DNA of 64,000 bases from Marivita sp051859345. GTDB lineage: Bacteria; Pseudomonadota; Alphaproteobacteria; Rhodobacterales; Rhodobacteraceae. Under the pieces are notes generated by a model, which saw only the letters and a list, made by a program, of their open reading frames with translations, was not told the DNA's origin and ran no database searches. The stretch covers positions 1 to 64,000 of the forward strand of contig NZ_JBHYFV010000012.1 in assembly GCF_051859345.1 (NCBI RefSeq). Direction: 5' to 3'. Positions 51,459 to 59,297 of the stretch are shown piece by piece; position 1 is the stretch's first letter; the number at the start of each line of letters is the position of its first letter. Made by a program: the position numbers and the translations under genes.

Positions 51459-51563
51459 TTTGATATCCTTCCTTCCAAAACTCGGGATGCTCATGTCGGC
51501 GGCGAGGCTGCCGAATCCAAGATCACCACTTTGGCTCGAAACTTGTCTATCAATCCGTTTCGG

Positions 51564-51586
51564 CGGATGTTCCACGAAAATATCCG
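51564..51586. promoter_or_regulatory. inverted repeat in the module C divergent promoter region
   Basis: CGGAT and ATCCG around 13 bases. It lies between the divergent TTG-started dehydrogenase and the plus-strand dehydrogenase, next to the stronger repeat at 51592. Confidence 0.3.
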
Positions 51587-51591
51587 ATGCG

Positions 51592-51606
51592 GAGAAATTG
51601 CTTCTC
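51592..51606. promoter_or_regulatory. operator candidate, perfect inverted repeat
   Basis: GAGAA-ATTGC-TTCTC, perfect 5-base arms around 5 bases, 55 bases before the plus-strand start and 134 before the minus-strand start. MarR-type winged helices often bind such sites, so it is a candidate target for the regulator encoded at 52555. Confidence 0.45.
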
Positions 51607-51661
51607 AGACATTCGGTGCGACAATCTAGTGTAGAACCGTGATGCACACGGAGTACTGAAG

Positions 51662-52582
51662 ATGAGTCAAACAGTGACTGTTTCCCAGAACAGCACGGAC
51701 GCGGCACAGGTCGTGGGCTGGATCGGCGCGGGCAAAATGGGCGGACCGATGGCGGCAAATCTTGTTGACAAGAACGTCGGCGTCATTGTCTCGGAGCCTG
51801 ACGCGACCAACCGCAGCAAGATATCTGCTCTCGGCGCAAGAGCCGTCGAATCCTTGGCCGGACTTTCTGAGGCCAGGATTGTCTTTTCCACGCTTCCCAA
51901 CGATCAGGCGCTTTTGGACGTTGTGGGCGTCGGCACCGACGGTGGACTCGCCACCGCGCTTTCAGCGGGCGCAATTCTTGTCGAGATGAGCACCGTCTCA
52001 CCCGAATGTTCAGAGCAGGTGGCCAAACATCTCACAGGGTTCGGGATTCGCTATGTCAGAGCGCCTTTGTCCGGCAGTACGGATATGGCAAAGAACGCGA
52101 CTTTGACCGTTCTGGCTTCGGGCGACCGCACAGGCTGGGAAGAAGCACTTCCTCTCATTCAAAAGCTGTCGGCGCGGCAATTCTTCCTTGGGGAAGGCGA
52201 AGAGGCGCGCTACATGAAACTGGTCTTGAACACCTTGGTCGGTGCTTCCTCGGCGGTTCTGTCGGAAGCTCTGGCTATCGGCTCAAGCGGCGGACTGAAC
52301 CGCACAGACATGATGGATGTCATCTGTGAAAGCGCGGCTGCATCGCCACTGTTCAAATACAAAAAGCAGGCGGTCGTGAATGATGATTACGCCCCGGCTT
52401 TCACGGTTGCTCAAATGATCAAAGACTTTACGTTGATCAGCGAAGCGGCGCGTCGGAACAGCGTACCGTTGATGACAACCGGACTGATCCTTGAATTATA
52501 CCGAAGCGCATCGAATTCGGGTTTGCAGGACGAAGATTTCTTCGCATTGGTGAAATGGCAAGAAAATTTGTCGACACGATAG
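51662..52582 (+). CDS. 3-hydroxyisobutyrate dehydrogenase-family NAD(P)-dependent oxidoreductase
   Basis: A 306-residue beta-hydroxyacid dehydrogenase: WIGAGKMGGPMAANLV (residues 20-35) binds the cofactor, SGSTDMAKNATLTVLASG stands at the substrate motif, and KLVLNTLVGASSAVLSEAL holds the catalytic lysine. Members oxidise 3-hydroxyisobutyrate, tartronate semialdehyde or glyoxylate-derived acids. It is divergent from the module C operon and overlaps the regulator gene by 28 bases, so the two are co-transcribed. A role in the late steps of the pathway is likely; the exact acid is unknown. Confidence 0.85.
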   Translation: MSQTVTVSQNSTDAAQVVGWIGAGKMGGPMAANLVDKNVGVIVSEPDATNRSKISALGARAVESLAGLSEARIVFSTLPNDQALLDVVGVGTDGGLATALSAGAILVEMSTVSPECSEQVAKHLTGFGIRYVRAPLSGSTDMAKNATLTVLASGDRTGWEEALPLIQKLSARQFFLGEGEEARYMKLVLNTLVGASSAVLSEALAIGSSGGLNRTDMMDVICESAAASPLFKYKKQAVVNDDYAPAFTVAQMIKDFTLISEAARRNSVPLMTTGLILELYRSASNSGLQDEDFFALVKWQENLSTR

Positions 52583-54324
52583 AAACGCAGGCGCAGGGAT
52601 CCGACGCCGTGCATTCTCAGGTTCCCAGTCTCACGAGCCACGAATTGTCGCGGATCGTCGATTTTCTGCGCCGGCTCCGTGCGCCCTTCGATGCGAACAT
52701 GCCAGGGGCCAAGCCTGACGTATATCTGAACATCACGCTCGAGCTGGTCGATGCGCATCTCCGCGTGACCCCGATCGACAAGTCGGGCCTCATCAGTTCT
52801 GCCGATGTGCCCTACAGCACGGGCAACCGGATGATCGCCAAGATGATCGAAGACGGGTTGATCAGTCAGGTTCCCCGCGGCAACGGTCTCAAGACGCACT
52901 TTCTGGAACCATCAGAAGCCTTGTTGAACGCATTCATGGCGTATGCCAGCCATGTCAAGGGACACATGGCAAAGACCTTTGGCCTTCGCAAAGGCACCGA
53001 GACCAGTGAATATTATTTTGGCGGAAGTTACTTTGCATCCCAGATCATCTCGCCGGTTCGAGGCGAGGATATTTCAGCGTTGAACCTGGGCGATATCAAG
53101 TTCCTGCTGAACGACGACAACTATTTTGTTGCAATGCGGAACATGTGGTCAGATTTCCGCAATGATTTCGGCAAGCGCAGCAGCTTTGAGCTACAGCGGC
53201 TTCCCGATCTTTACGAAAATACCCGGCGTACACTGTCCGAGGTGGCGCCGCGCTATGACGTTGTAGCGATGAACATGCCATGGCTGGGTGAATTCGCTGA
53301 ACGGGGCGAACTGGCCCCGCTGGACAACCTCCTGGCCGACGCGGCGATCAATCCCTTGGACTTTCATCCCTCTGTCTGGGGCACAGGTAACTGGAAGGGC
53401 ACGCAATACGGCATCCCGCTGTATTGCACGATCGAAATTCTTGCAGCACGCAAGGACCTGTTCGAAGCGCGCAGCATTCCCTTTCCAAAGACGTTCGATG
53501 AAACCATTGCCGCGGCGCACGATTTCCACGACCCGGAAAAAGAATTCTACGGCATCGCCTGGAACGGCCAGCGCGGTATGCCAATCGCAAATTCCTTCAT
53601 GTTCTTCCTCGCAGCCTGCCGGACGACCGTCATCGACATGCCGCTGCGCAATCAGGAAAGCTGGAGCTTCGACACGTTCGAAAAGCTGAAACTTCAAATC
53701 GACACCGAGGATGCGCTCGAAGTGGTCGAATACATGAAGCAATTGGTTGAGGTCTCGCCGCCAGACATCGCCACGATTGATTGGGACCGGCGCATCCATT
53801 ATTTCATGTCCGGTCAGACAGCGATGGCCTATTGCTGGACAATGCGCGCCGCACGTTTCGAGCATGAGCTTAGTTCGCGCGTGGCACGTCGCGTTGCATA
53901 TCTTCCACCGCCGTCACGCAGAATGCGCCGCGTTTCCGCACCGGTCGGAGGCTTCCTGCTGACCATCCCTGCCTACGTCGAACCGGCGCAGCAAAAACAA
54001 ATCATCTCCGCCATCGCTTGGATGGTCTCGCCAGAAGCGATGAAAGAGCACGTCAAGAACGGCTTCCCGGTTGCACCACGCTTTTCGGTTTGCGCGGATC
54101 CCGAGGCGCTCGCCTCATCGCCGATCGTCAGCATGGTCGACCGAATGGCGCGCAAGAACGAGCTGGTCACCTGGGCACGCCCCCCGGTACCGGAATTCAA
54201 CCTGATCGAGCGAACCCTAGGCGAAGAAATTCACGAGATTGTCTTCAATGGAAAATCGCCGCAACGTGGACTTAAGGACGCCGAAAACCGGATACTGAGC
54301 GTCGTTCGAAACGAGATGCGTTGA
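52555..54324 (+). CDS. winged-helix (MarR-like) and ABC-type solute-binding-protein fusion, cytoplasmic
   Basis: A 589-residue protein of unusual build. Residues about 60-135 form a MarR-like winged helix (DKSGLISSADVPYSTGNRM; wing QVPRGNGLKTHFLEP). Residues about 180-575 form a complete family 1 extracellular-solute-binding domain (YDVVAMNMPWLGEFAERGEL; GTQYGIPLYCTIEILAARKDLF; APVGGFLLTIPAYVEPAQQ). There is no signal peptide, so the binding domain is cytoplasmic. I infer a regulator that senses an imported ligand through a domain normally found in the periplasm. The start overlaps the preceding gene; a GTG at 52609 (behind CAGGGA) is an alternative. It is the likely regulator of module C. 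Confidence 0.8.
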   Translation: MARKFVDTIETQAQGSDAVHSQVPSLTSHELSRIVDFLRRLRAPFDANMPGAKPDVYLNITLELVDAHLRVTPIDKSGLISSADVPYSTGNRMIAKMIEDGLISQVPRGNGLKTHFLEPSEALLNAFMAYASHVKGHMAKTFGLRKGTETSEYYFGGSYFASQIISPVRGEDISALNLGDIKFLLNDDNYFVAMRNMWSDFRNDFGKRSSFELQRLPDLYENTRRTLSEVAPRYDVVAMNMPWLGEFAERGELAPLDNLLADAAINPLDFHPSVWGTGNWKGTQYGIPLYCTIEILAARKDLFEARSIPFPKTFDETIAAAHDFHDPEKEFYGIAWNGQRGMPIANSFMFFLAACRTTVIDMPLRNQESWSFDTFEKLKLQIDTEDALEVVEYMKQLVEVSPPDIATIDWDRRIHYFMSGQTAMAYCWTMRAARFEHELSSRVARRVAYLPPPSRRMRRVSAPVGGFLLTIPAYVEPAQQKQIISAIAWMVSPEAMKEHVKNGFPVAPRFSVCADPEALASSPIVSMVDRMARKNELVTWARPPVPEFNLIERTLGEEIHEIVFNGKSPQRGLKDAENRILSVVRNEMR

Positions 54325-54459
54325 AGAAAAACGGTACGTCGATCTGCGCAGTCGACACTTGGTGGTCGCGCGTGACACAATCGGCGAAGTCCAGCCCGAA
54401 CCGGATTTCCAGTTGGGAATGGCTTCCCGGTTGGCGACGCGGAAACAATTGGTCAATTG
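54325..54459. other. convergent intergenic region without a supported gene
   Basis: Between the fusion regulator stop and the ABC permease stop. Short frames are open on both strands but look random. It holds the palindrome at 54445. Confidence 0.5.
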
Positions 54460-54460
54460 T
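54445..54460. repeat. perfect palindrome at the 3' end of the ABC permease gene
   Basis: ACAATTG-GT-CAATTGT, perfect 7-base arms around two bases, ending at the permease stop codon. Too short and AT-rich for a strong terminator; perhaps a binding site or the mark of an old insertion. Confidence 0.4.
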
Positions 54461-55233
54461 CACATACGCGCTTCGGAGACGTGCCAGGCCGAGAAATGCC
54501 GTCGCAGGCGACCGATGAGCGTGTAGAGAACAAGGCCCACCATGGCCAGTACGACGATCACCGCGAAGAGTTCGGGCACGGCGAGGTTCTGCAGATGCGC
54601 CACGGCAAGGTAACCGAGCCCTTCGTTGCCACCGATGAATTCGCCAACGATGGCGCCGATCATCGCCAGGACCACGGCCACCTCTGTGCCGGTCAGAATC
54701 ACCGGCAAGGCGGACGGCACATCCAGCATGTAGAACCTCTGCAACGGATTGGCCTGAAGAATGGTGAACACGTCCTTGTCGCCAGGCTCGACGGACTTGA
54801 AGGCCTGCAACGCGTTGGAGAAGACAGGAAAGAAGGCCAGTGCCGCAGCGATGACAATCTTGGATTCCAGCCCGAATCCGAACCAAAGGATGAAGAGTGG
54901 TGCAAGCGCGATTTTCGGAATGAGTTGCAGCAGCACGATGAACGGCTTGGCTGCCCACTCGAACGGAGGTACGCGCGCCATGACAAAGCCGAGTGTGACT
55001 CCGAGGAAGACCGCGATCAGAAAGCCTGAAACGGCCTCTGTTACGGTGACAAGCGTGTGATCCCATAGTTCGCGTGTCTGCACCATGTCGATGAGTGCCA
55101 TGAGAATTGCCTCGGGTGGAGGCAGCACGAAGGACGATACCTGGGCAGTCCGGACATAGAGGGACCAGCCTGCCAGGAAAAGGCATACCGATACGACCGG
55201 CAGGGCAATTCTCAACATACGTTCGGGCATCAT
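54460..55233 (-). CDS. ABC transporter permease (SsuC/TauC type)
   Basis: A 257-residue BPD_transp_1 permease with about six membrane segments. The EAA loop is GDKDVFTILQANPLQRFYMLDVPSALPVI. It starts at 55233, overlapping the ATPase gene end. With the ATPase at 55230 and binding protein at 56033 it makes an importer of the taurine/nitrate/thiamine-precursor type, which in catabolic islands often takes aromatic acids, phthalates or sulfonates. Confidence 0.92.
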   Translation of the reverse strand: MMPERMLRIALPVVSVCLFLAGWSLYVRTAQVSSFVLPPPEAILMALIDMVQTRELWDHTLVTVTEAVSGFLIAVFLGVTLGFVMARVPPFEWAAKPFIVLLQLIPKIALAPLFILWFGFGLESKIVIAAALAFFPVFSNALQAFKSVEPGDKDVFTILQANPLQRFYMLDVPSALPVILTGTEVAVVLAMIGAIVGEFIGGNEGLGYLAVAHLQNLAVPELFAVIVVLAMVGLVLYTLIGRLRRHFSAWHVSEARM

Positions 55234-56033
55234 TCCCCCTCGCTCAGCGTGCGACGCAGCTGGCCGACCATTGACTGGAAATCCATGGATTGCTGCAAGT
55301 CGAGATTGCGCGGTCGCATGAACGGAATCTCGACCGTCGCCGTGATCCGTGCCGGGCGGGGTGCCAGCACGACGACACGGTCGGACAGGAACGCCGCCTC
55401 GGATATCGAATGCGTGACGAGGATCGTTGTCACGTTTGCGCCGGCGCAGACCTCCATCAGTTCCAAGTTCAGTGTGTCACGCGTCATCGCATCGAGCGCA
55501 CCGAAGGGTTCATCAAGCAGCAGGAGCTGCGGATCAGTCACCAGGGCCCGCGCCAGCGACGCGCGCTGTTTCATGCCGCCCGAGAGCGCGCCCGGCCTGT
55601 GATGTAGAAACTCGCCAAGGCCCACCGTTTCGCAGATATCACGCGCGCGTTCGGTCCGTTCCGTCCGCCCCAATCCGGCGATCCTCAGCGGCAAAGCGAC
55701 GTTTTCGACAACGGAGAACCATGGAAAAAGTCGGGCTTCCTGGAACATCATCGACACTGGCCGCGTCGCAGATGTTGAGCGGCCCGCAGCAGTCCAGACC
55801 GGCGCGCCGCGAATCTCGACGGTGCCTCTGGTCGGAGGTTCCAATCCGGCAACAATCCGCAGAAGTGTCGTTTTTCCGCAGCCCGACGGCCCAAGAAGAG
55901 ACACGAAGGCACCCCGTTCCAACGCGAGGTCCGCATCCTGTATCGCGGTAACGGCCGAGGGGCCGTCACCAAATATCTTGGTCAGACCAGAAACCCTGAT
56001 TTCCATGGGTTCCTGTCGCGCATCGAATGCCAT
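55230..56033 (-). CDS. ABC transporter ATP-binding protein (SsuB/TauB type)
   Basis: A 267-residue ATPase: GPSGCGKTTLLRIVAGLEPPT (Walker A), FQEARLFPW (Q-loop), LSGGMKQRASLARALV (signature) and LLLLDEPFGALD (Walker B). I start at the ATG at 56033, whose TGATG overlap couples it to the binding-protein gene; a TTG at 56036 and an ATG at 56006 are alternatives. It energises the neighbouring permease. Confidence 0.93.
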   Translation of the reverse strand: MAFDARQEPMEIRVSGLTKIFGDGPSAVTAIQDADLALERGAFVSLLGPSGCGKTTLLRIVAGLEPPTRGTVEIRGAPVWTAAGRSTSATRPVSMMFQEARLFPWFSVVENVALPLRIAGLGRTERTERARDICETVGLGEFLHHRPGALSGGMKQRASLARALVTDPQLLLLDEPFGALDAMTRDTLNLELMEVCAGANVTTILVTHSISEAAFLSDRVVVLAPRPARITATVEIPFMRPRNLDLQQSMDFQSMVGQLRRTLSEGE

Positions 56034-57046
56034 CAACTCATCGCTCGCTCAAGCGGTTCGTTGGTATACAGCGTGGTCGCGTCCGGTGCGCTCTCGATCA
56101 TGCCGGCCGAACTCAGCAGCGACACGGCATTGTCCCAGACTTCGGGAATGTTGCGCAGCAAGTTTTCTTCGCCCTTGGCGATCCAGTTCTGAGCGTTGGT
56201 CGCAAGGTCGATCTTGGCGATCTCCATGTCGTCCAGGCCGTTGACGCTGTGCTTTGCACCTATGGCCTCCAGGATCGGTTCCAGTTCGGTGCTGCGCGCG
56301 ATTTCCAGCGCCGAGCGATGCGTTGCGCGCAGGAAGGCGCTGTATTTCTCGGTATTGGCCTCCACGTCTTCGGGGCGCGCAACGTAGACCTGACCGGGCA
56401 TACTGTCATCCATCGGCACGGCAACAACCGTGTCACGCGCCGCCCGCGCCTTGATCATCGACGAGGTGTTGCCGATGAACGCACCCGCGCGCCCGGCTTC
56501 GATCAGCGCGAAGGACGCGGCGGTATCGGCGACCTTGACTTTCTCGACCTTGTCGGGCGACGCACCGCCGCTCAGCATGAGCAGATCAAGCGTGCCTTCC
56601 ATTGAGCCGCCAAGGGACGCCATGCCCACCGTCCGGCCCTCGAGATCGGAAACCGCGTTCACGGGATTTTCGCTCGACGAGATCAGGAAGAACGGCGACA
56701 GCTGAGCAATGGTCGCAATGGAGACAAGCGGTGCGCCGTTATTGACGCGCGCCTGAATGTAGTTGGTGCCGCCCGTGCGACCGGAATCCATCTGGTCGGC
56801 GAGGACCATCTGTGCGGCCATGGCAGCACCTTTGCCGGCCTGGATTTCCATGTCCAGCCCCTCATCGGCGTAGTAGCCTGCGGCATCGCCATAGAGCACA
56901 GAGGCAAACGACAGCGAAAAGCTGAAGGGCGTGATGAAACGGAAAGTCGTGTCCTGGGCGAAGGCCGGGCCGCCTGCTGACAGGCAGGCAAAGCCGGCGG
57001 CTGACGATCCGAGAAACGTGCGGCGGCTGAACGGGATACGGGTCAT
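56033..57046 (-). CDS. ABC transporter binding protein (NMT1/THI5-like, TauA/SsuA type)
   Basis: A 337-residue binding protein with a twin-arginine signal (SRRTFLGSSAAGFACLSAGG, cut near 31). The mature part shows the NMT1 pattern: YADEGLDMEIQAGKGAAMAAQM and GRTVGMASLGGSMEGTLDL. A Tat signal suggests folding in the cytoplasm before export. The frame is open further upstream; I start at 57046 with AGAGGA eight bases before. It is the first gene of the ABC operon. Probable ligand: an aromatic acid or sulfonate. Confidence 0.88.
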   Translation of the reverse strand: MTRIPFSRRTFLGSSAAGFACLSAGGPAFAQDTTFRFITPFSFSLSFASVLYGDAAGYYADEGLDMEIQAGKGAAMAAQMVLADQMDSGRTGGTNYIQARVNNGAPLVSIATIAQLSPFFLISSSENPVNAVSDLEGRTVGMASLGGSMEGTLDLLMLSGGASPDKVEKVKVADTAASFALIEAGRAGAFIGNTSSMIKARAARDTVVAVPMDDSMPGQVYVARPEDVEANTEKYSAFLRATHRSALEIARSTELEPILEAIGAKHSVNGLDDMEIAKIDLATNAQNWIAKGEENLLRNIPEVWDNAVSLLSSAGMIESAPDATTLYTNEPLERAMS

Positions 57047-57068
57047 GGTTCTGGTCCTCTGCTGTTGG

Positions 57069-57092
57069 AGCAGCCCTTTTTTGTCGGCTGCT
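57069..57092 (-). promoter_or_regulatory. leader hairpin upstream of the ABC binding-protein gene
   Basis: AGCAGCC and GGCTGCT pair perfectly around 10 bases, 22 bases before the start codon on the minus strand. Position in the leader suggests mRNA stability or translation control. Confidence 0.4.
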
Positions 57093-57345
57093 TTCTGTTT
57101 TCCGGACACGATAATGATGCCCCCAAGGCTCACAATTAGCCGTTTTCCAGGTAAAACGCGGGGCGTCGGATCATCCATTTTTCTTGACAATGCACGAGTT
57201 CGTTTTTGCTGGCGGACCATTTTATTCACGTTAAGACCATGACTGCATCGGTGGTCGAACACACGTCAGCGCCCGACACGCCACGGCTTGGCCGTGTCAT
57301 GGATTTGGCCACAAACAAGGAAACAAGCTGTCGACGTGAAACGAC

Positions 57346-57375
57346 AAAACGCGCCGGGCGCTCCCGACGCGTTTT
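57346..57375 (-). terminator. rho-independent terminator of the bicupin gene
   Basis: Arms AAAACGCG and CGCGTTTT enclose CGGG-CGCT-CCCG with one mismatched pair between. On the minus strand it is followed by TTTTGTCGTTT and lies 23 bases after the bicupin stop at 57399. It should also work weakly on the other strand. Confidence 0.75.
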
Positions 57376-57398
57376 GCCATGTCATGTGACGGCGACCC

Positions 57399-58343
57399 TT
57401 ATGCCGCTTGGTATTTCACATCGTCCTTGTCTGACGAGCCGATCACATGCCAGACCGTTGCGGCCTCGACACCGTCGTTGCGGATCCAGTGCCGGCGCCC
57501 AGCCGGCGTCTTGACCAAGTCCCGTGGGCCAAGCTCGACTTCCACTGTTTCGCCATTTTCTTCCCAACCCATCTTCAGGCTGCCTTCAAGCACCAGAAAG
57601 GCGTCTTCGACAGCGCGGACGAACGGCTTCAGACCGCACCGTGACGGGATACCCCACATTTCCTTGCGGCAGGTGTCATGCGTGAGACCACCTTCACCGA
57701 CATAGACTTTCCGGGTGAACCCCGCTTCTTCCCAGATCGTGGGCTGTTCGGAGTAGCGGATCACATAGTTCCGCATCAGCTGTTGCAGTGGGTGATCTCC
57801 GTTCGGGTCGTATTTGATGGTCTCGCCCGGCTTTGCCCCAAAGCGGCGGGCAAGCTCGGTGTCGTGCTCCTTTGGGTGGTAGTGATAGACCGGCGGCAAG
57901 GGCTTGCCGACATCGACCGAAATCGACATCAGCACCGGCTCGACCCCGTCAACACGAAACCCGTGTCCGATTTCGCGGGCGTTTAGGATCATGTCCCTGG
58001 GTCCGAGGTTGATTTCGCAAACTTCTCCGTCCTTTTCCCACCCCACGACCAGGGTGCCATCAATGATCAGAAAGCTTTCTTCGATCTCATGGCTGTGGCA
58101 AGCAGCAAAGCGTCCCGGCTCCTTGTAGATCAGCGACACTGTGAAATTGTCGGCCTTGAGCGTGGACGTGTCCCCGACCTTGGGTGAACCACCTGCCCCG
58201 ACATAGCGCATCTGTGCGCGTGCAAGCTCGGGATAGCCCGAATTTGACGGGAAGGCGTCCCAATCAAAGGCCTTGTCAGTAAATCGGCCCGTATGAGCCG
58301 CGAGTTCCGCCGCGAGCGGCGATGCTTTCGTGTACATGTTCAT
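57399..58343 (-). CDS. bicupin protein, gentisate 1,2-dioxygenase-like
   Basis: A 314-residue bicupin. The first cupin keeps metal ligands (ACHSHEIEESFLIIDG: two histidines and a glutamate), followed by GHGFRVDG with the last histidine. The second has lost them: the matching segment reads SRCGLKPFVRAVEDAFLVLEG, with no HxH, and ends HWIRNDG. Gentisate dioxygenases are also bicupins in which one site is active. It would cleave gentisate, salicylate or a related ring. Start at 58343 with GGGAG seven bases before. It is transcribed alone and faces its IclR regulator. Confidence 0.75.
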   Translation of the reverse strand: MNMYTKASPLAAELAAHTGRFTDKAFDWDAFPSNSGYPELARAQMRYVGAGGSPKVGDTSTLKADNFTVSLIYKEPGRFAACHSHEIEESFLIIDGTLVVGWEKDGEVCEINLGPRDMILNAREIGHGFRVDGVEPVLMSISVDVGKPLPPVYHYHPKEHDTELARRFGAKPGETIKYDPNGDHPLQQLMRNYVIRYSEQPTIWEEAGFTRKVYVGEGGLTHDTCRKEMWGIPSRCGLKPFVRAVEDAFLVLEGSLKMGWEENGETVEVELGPRDLVKTPAGRRHWIRNDGVEAATVWHVIGSSDKDDVKYQAA

Positions 58344-58354
58344 GGTTGTCTCCC

Positions 58355-58384
58355 TTGGTCGATCCTGTTCGATCCGGGTATAGG
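58355..58384 (+). promoter_or_regulatory. predicted IclR promoter with direct repeats
   Basis: TTGGTC (58355-58360), an 18-base spacer, TATAGG (58379-58384). Two direct repeats TCGATCC (58359-58365 and 58369-58375), ten bases apart, lie across the spacer and could be the operator for the divergent pair. The -35 is weak. Confidence 0.4.
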
Positions 58385-58404
58385 CAAAGCGAAAAACAGG
58401 GCCT

Positions 58405-59196
58405 ATGCTGCGTTTCATGGATAAAACGCTATCAGAAGCTGACCGCTACCTTGTCCCGGGCCTCATGCGCGGGCTTGCAGTGCTGGAGGTCTTCAAACCT
58501 GACAAAAGGGAGATGTCGCTGAGCGACATTGCGCGCGCTTTGGGACTGTCGCGGTCGGCGGCCTTCCGAAGTGTGTATACACTCGCGCATCTGGGCTTCC
58601 TGCTGCATGATTCACGCCGGCAGACCTATTCGCTTGGCCCGGCGGTGTTGCGACTTGGCCATGGCTACATGGTGGCGCGGGAGCTTGTGCAGATCGCACT
58701 TCCGGAGCTCGAGAAACTGCGGGACGAAACCGACTGGTCGGCACATCTGGGCGTACGGGACGGACGCAATGTGTTGTACCTGTTGCGTGTACCAAGCCGC
58801 CACGGGATGGGAAGCATCGTGCATGTCGGCAGCCGTTTGCCAGCCGCCGCCACGACCATGGGGCGGGTACTGCTCACCGATCTGGACGAAGCGACGCTTG
58901 TTGCCCTTTACCGTGACGAGCATTACGAGCATATCCCCGCCGACGCGCCCCGCAACACGGCAGATCTGCTAAGGCAATGGCGCGCCGATAAAGAGCGTGA
59001 AGTGGTCGTGCATCTGGGCAGCTTCGAGCGTGGTATGGCTTCAGTAGCCGCACCTGTGCGCGAGTTGTCCGGCGATGTTGTGGCCGCGGTCAGCGCGACA
59101 CGGGCCTTTGGGCGTCCCAGCCGCCCCGACGACAGGGTCATTCAGGCCGTACAGACCTGTGCAACCGACATTTCAAAGCTGCTTGGCAGGTTTTGA
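58405..59196 (+). CDS. IclR-family transcriptional regulator
   Basis: A 263-residue IclR protein: DIARALGLSRSAAFRSVYTLAHLGFL is the DNA-binding region and VHVGSRLPAAATTMGRVLLTDL and GMASVAAPVRELSGDVVAAVSATRAFGRP the effector domain. It is divergent from the bicupin gene with only 61 bases between. An ATG four codons on (58417) is an alternative start. It probably controls the bicupin gene and perhaps the TRAP or ABC operons. It is the third of four IclR genes in the window. Confidence 0.88.
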   Translation: MLRFMDKTLSEADRYLVPGLMRGLAVLEVFKPDKREMSLSDIARALGLSRSAAFRSVYTLAHLGFLLHDSRRQTYSLGPAVLRLGHGYMVARELVQIALPELEKLRDETDWSAHLGVRDGRNVLYLLRVPSRHGMGSIVHVGSRLPAAATTMGRVLLTDLDEATLVALYRDEHYEHIPADAPRNTADLLRQWRADKEREVVVHLGSFERGMASVAAPVRELSGDVVAAVSATRAFGRPSRPDDRVIQAVQTCATDISKLLGRF

Positions 59197-59297
59197 CTGC
59201 CAGGCGCCTATCCAGCCCTGTCCGGAAACGATCATATGGCTTCCTGCGGGGCGATTCCCCTTTGCCAAGCAATTCGATGCGAAATGCCGATACGCGC

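Larger units (their letters stand above)
57047..57398. other. intergenic region upstream of the ABC operon
   Basis: About 350 bases between the ABC binding-protein start and the bicupin stop. It holds a leader hairpin at 57069-57092 and the terminator at 57346-57375. I see no gene in it. Confidence 0.6.

Noticed and set aside
54272..55186. 304-codon minus-strand frame overlapping the ABC permease
   Set aside because: Runs in another frame of the permease gene with random amino acid content; the permease has clear motifs and the normal start.
58573..58582. GTGTATACAC palindrome resembling the GntR operator
   Set aside because: It lies inside the IclR coding region in the codons of the DNA-binding helix, far from any promoter, so it is more likely chance.
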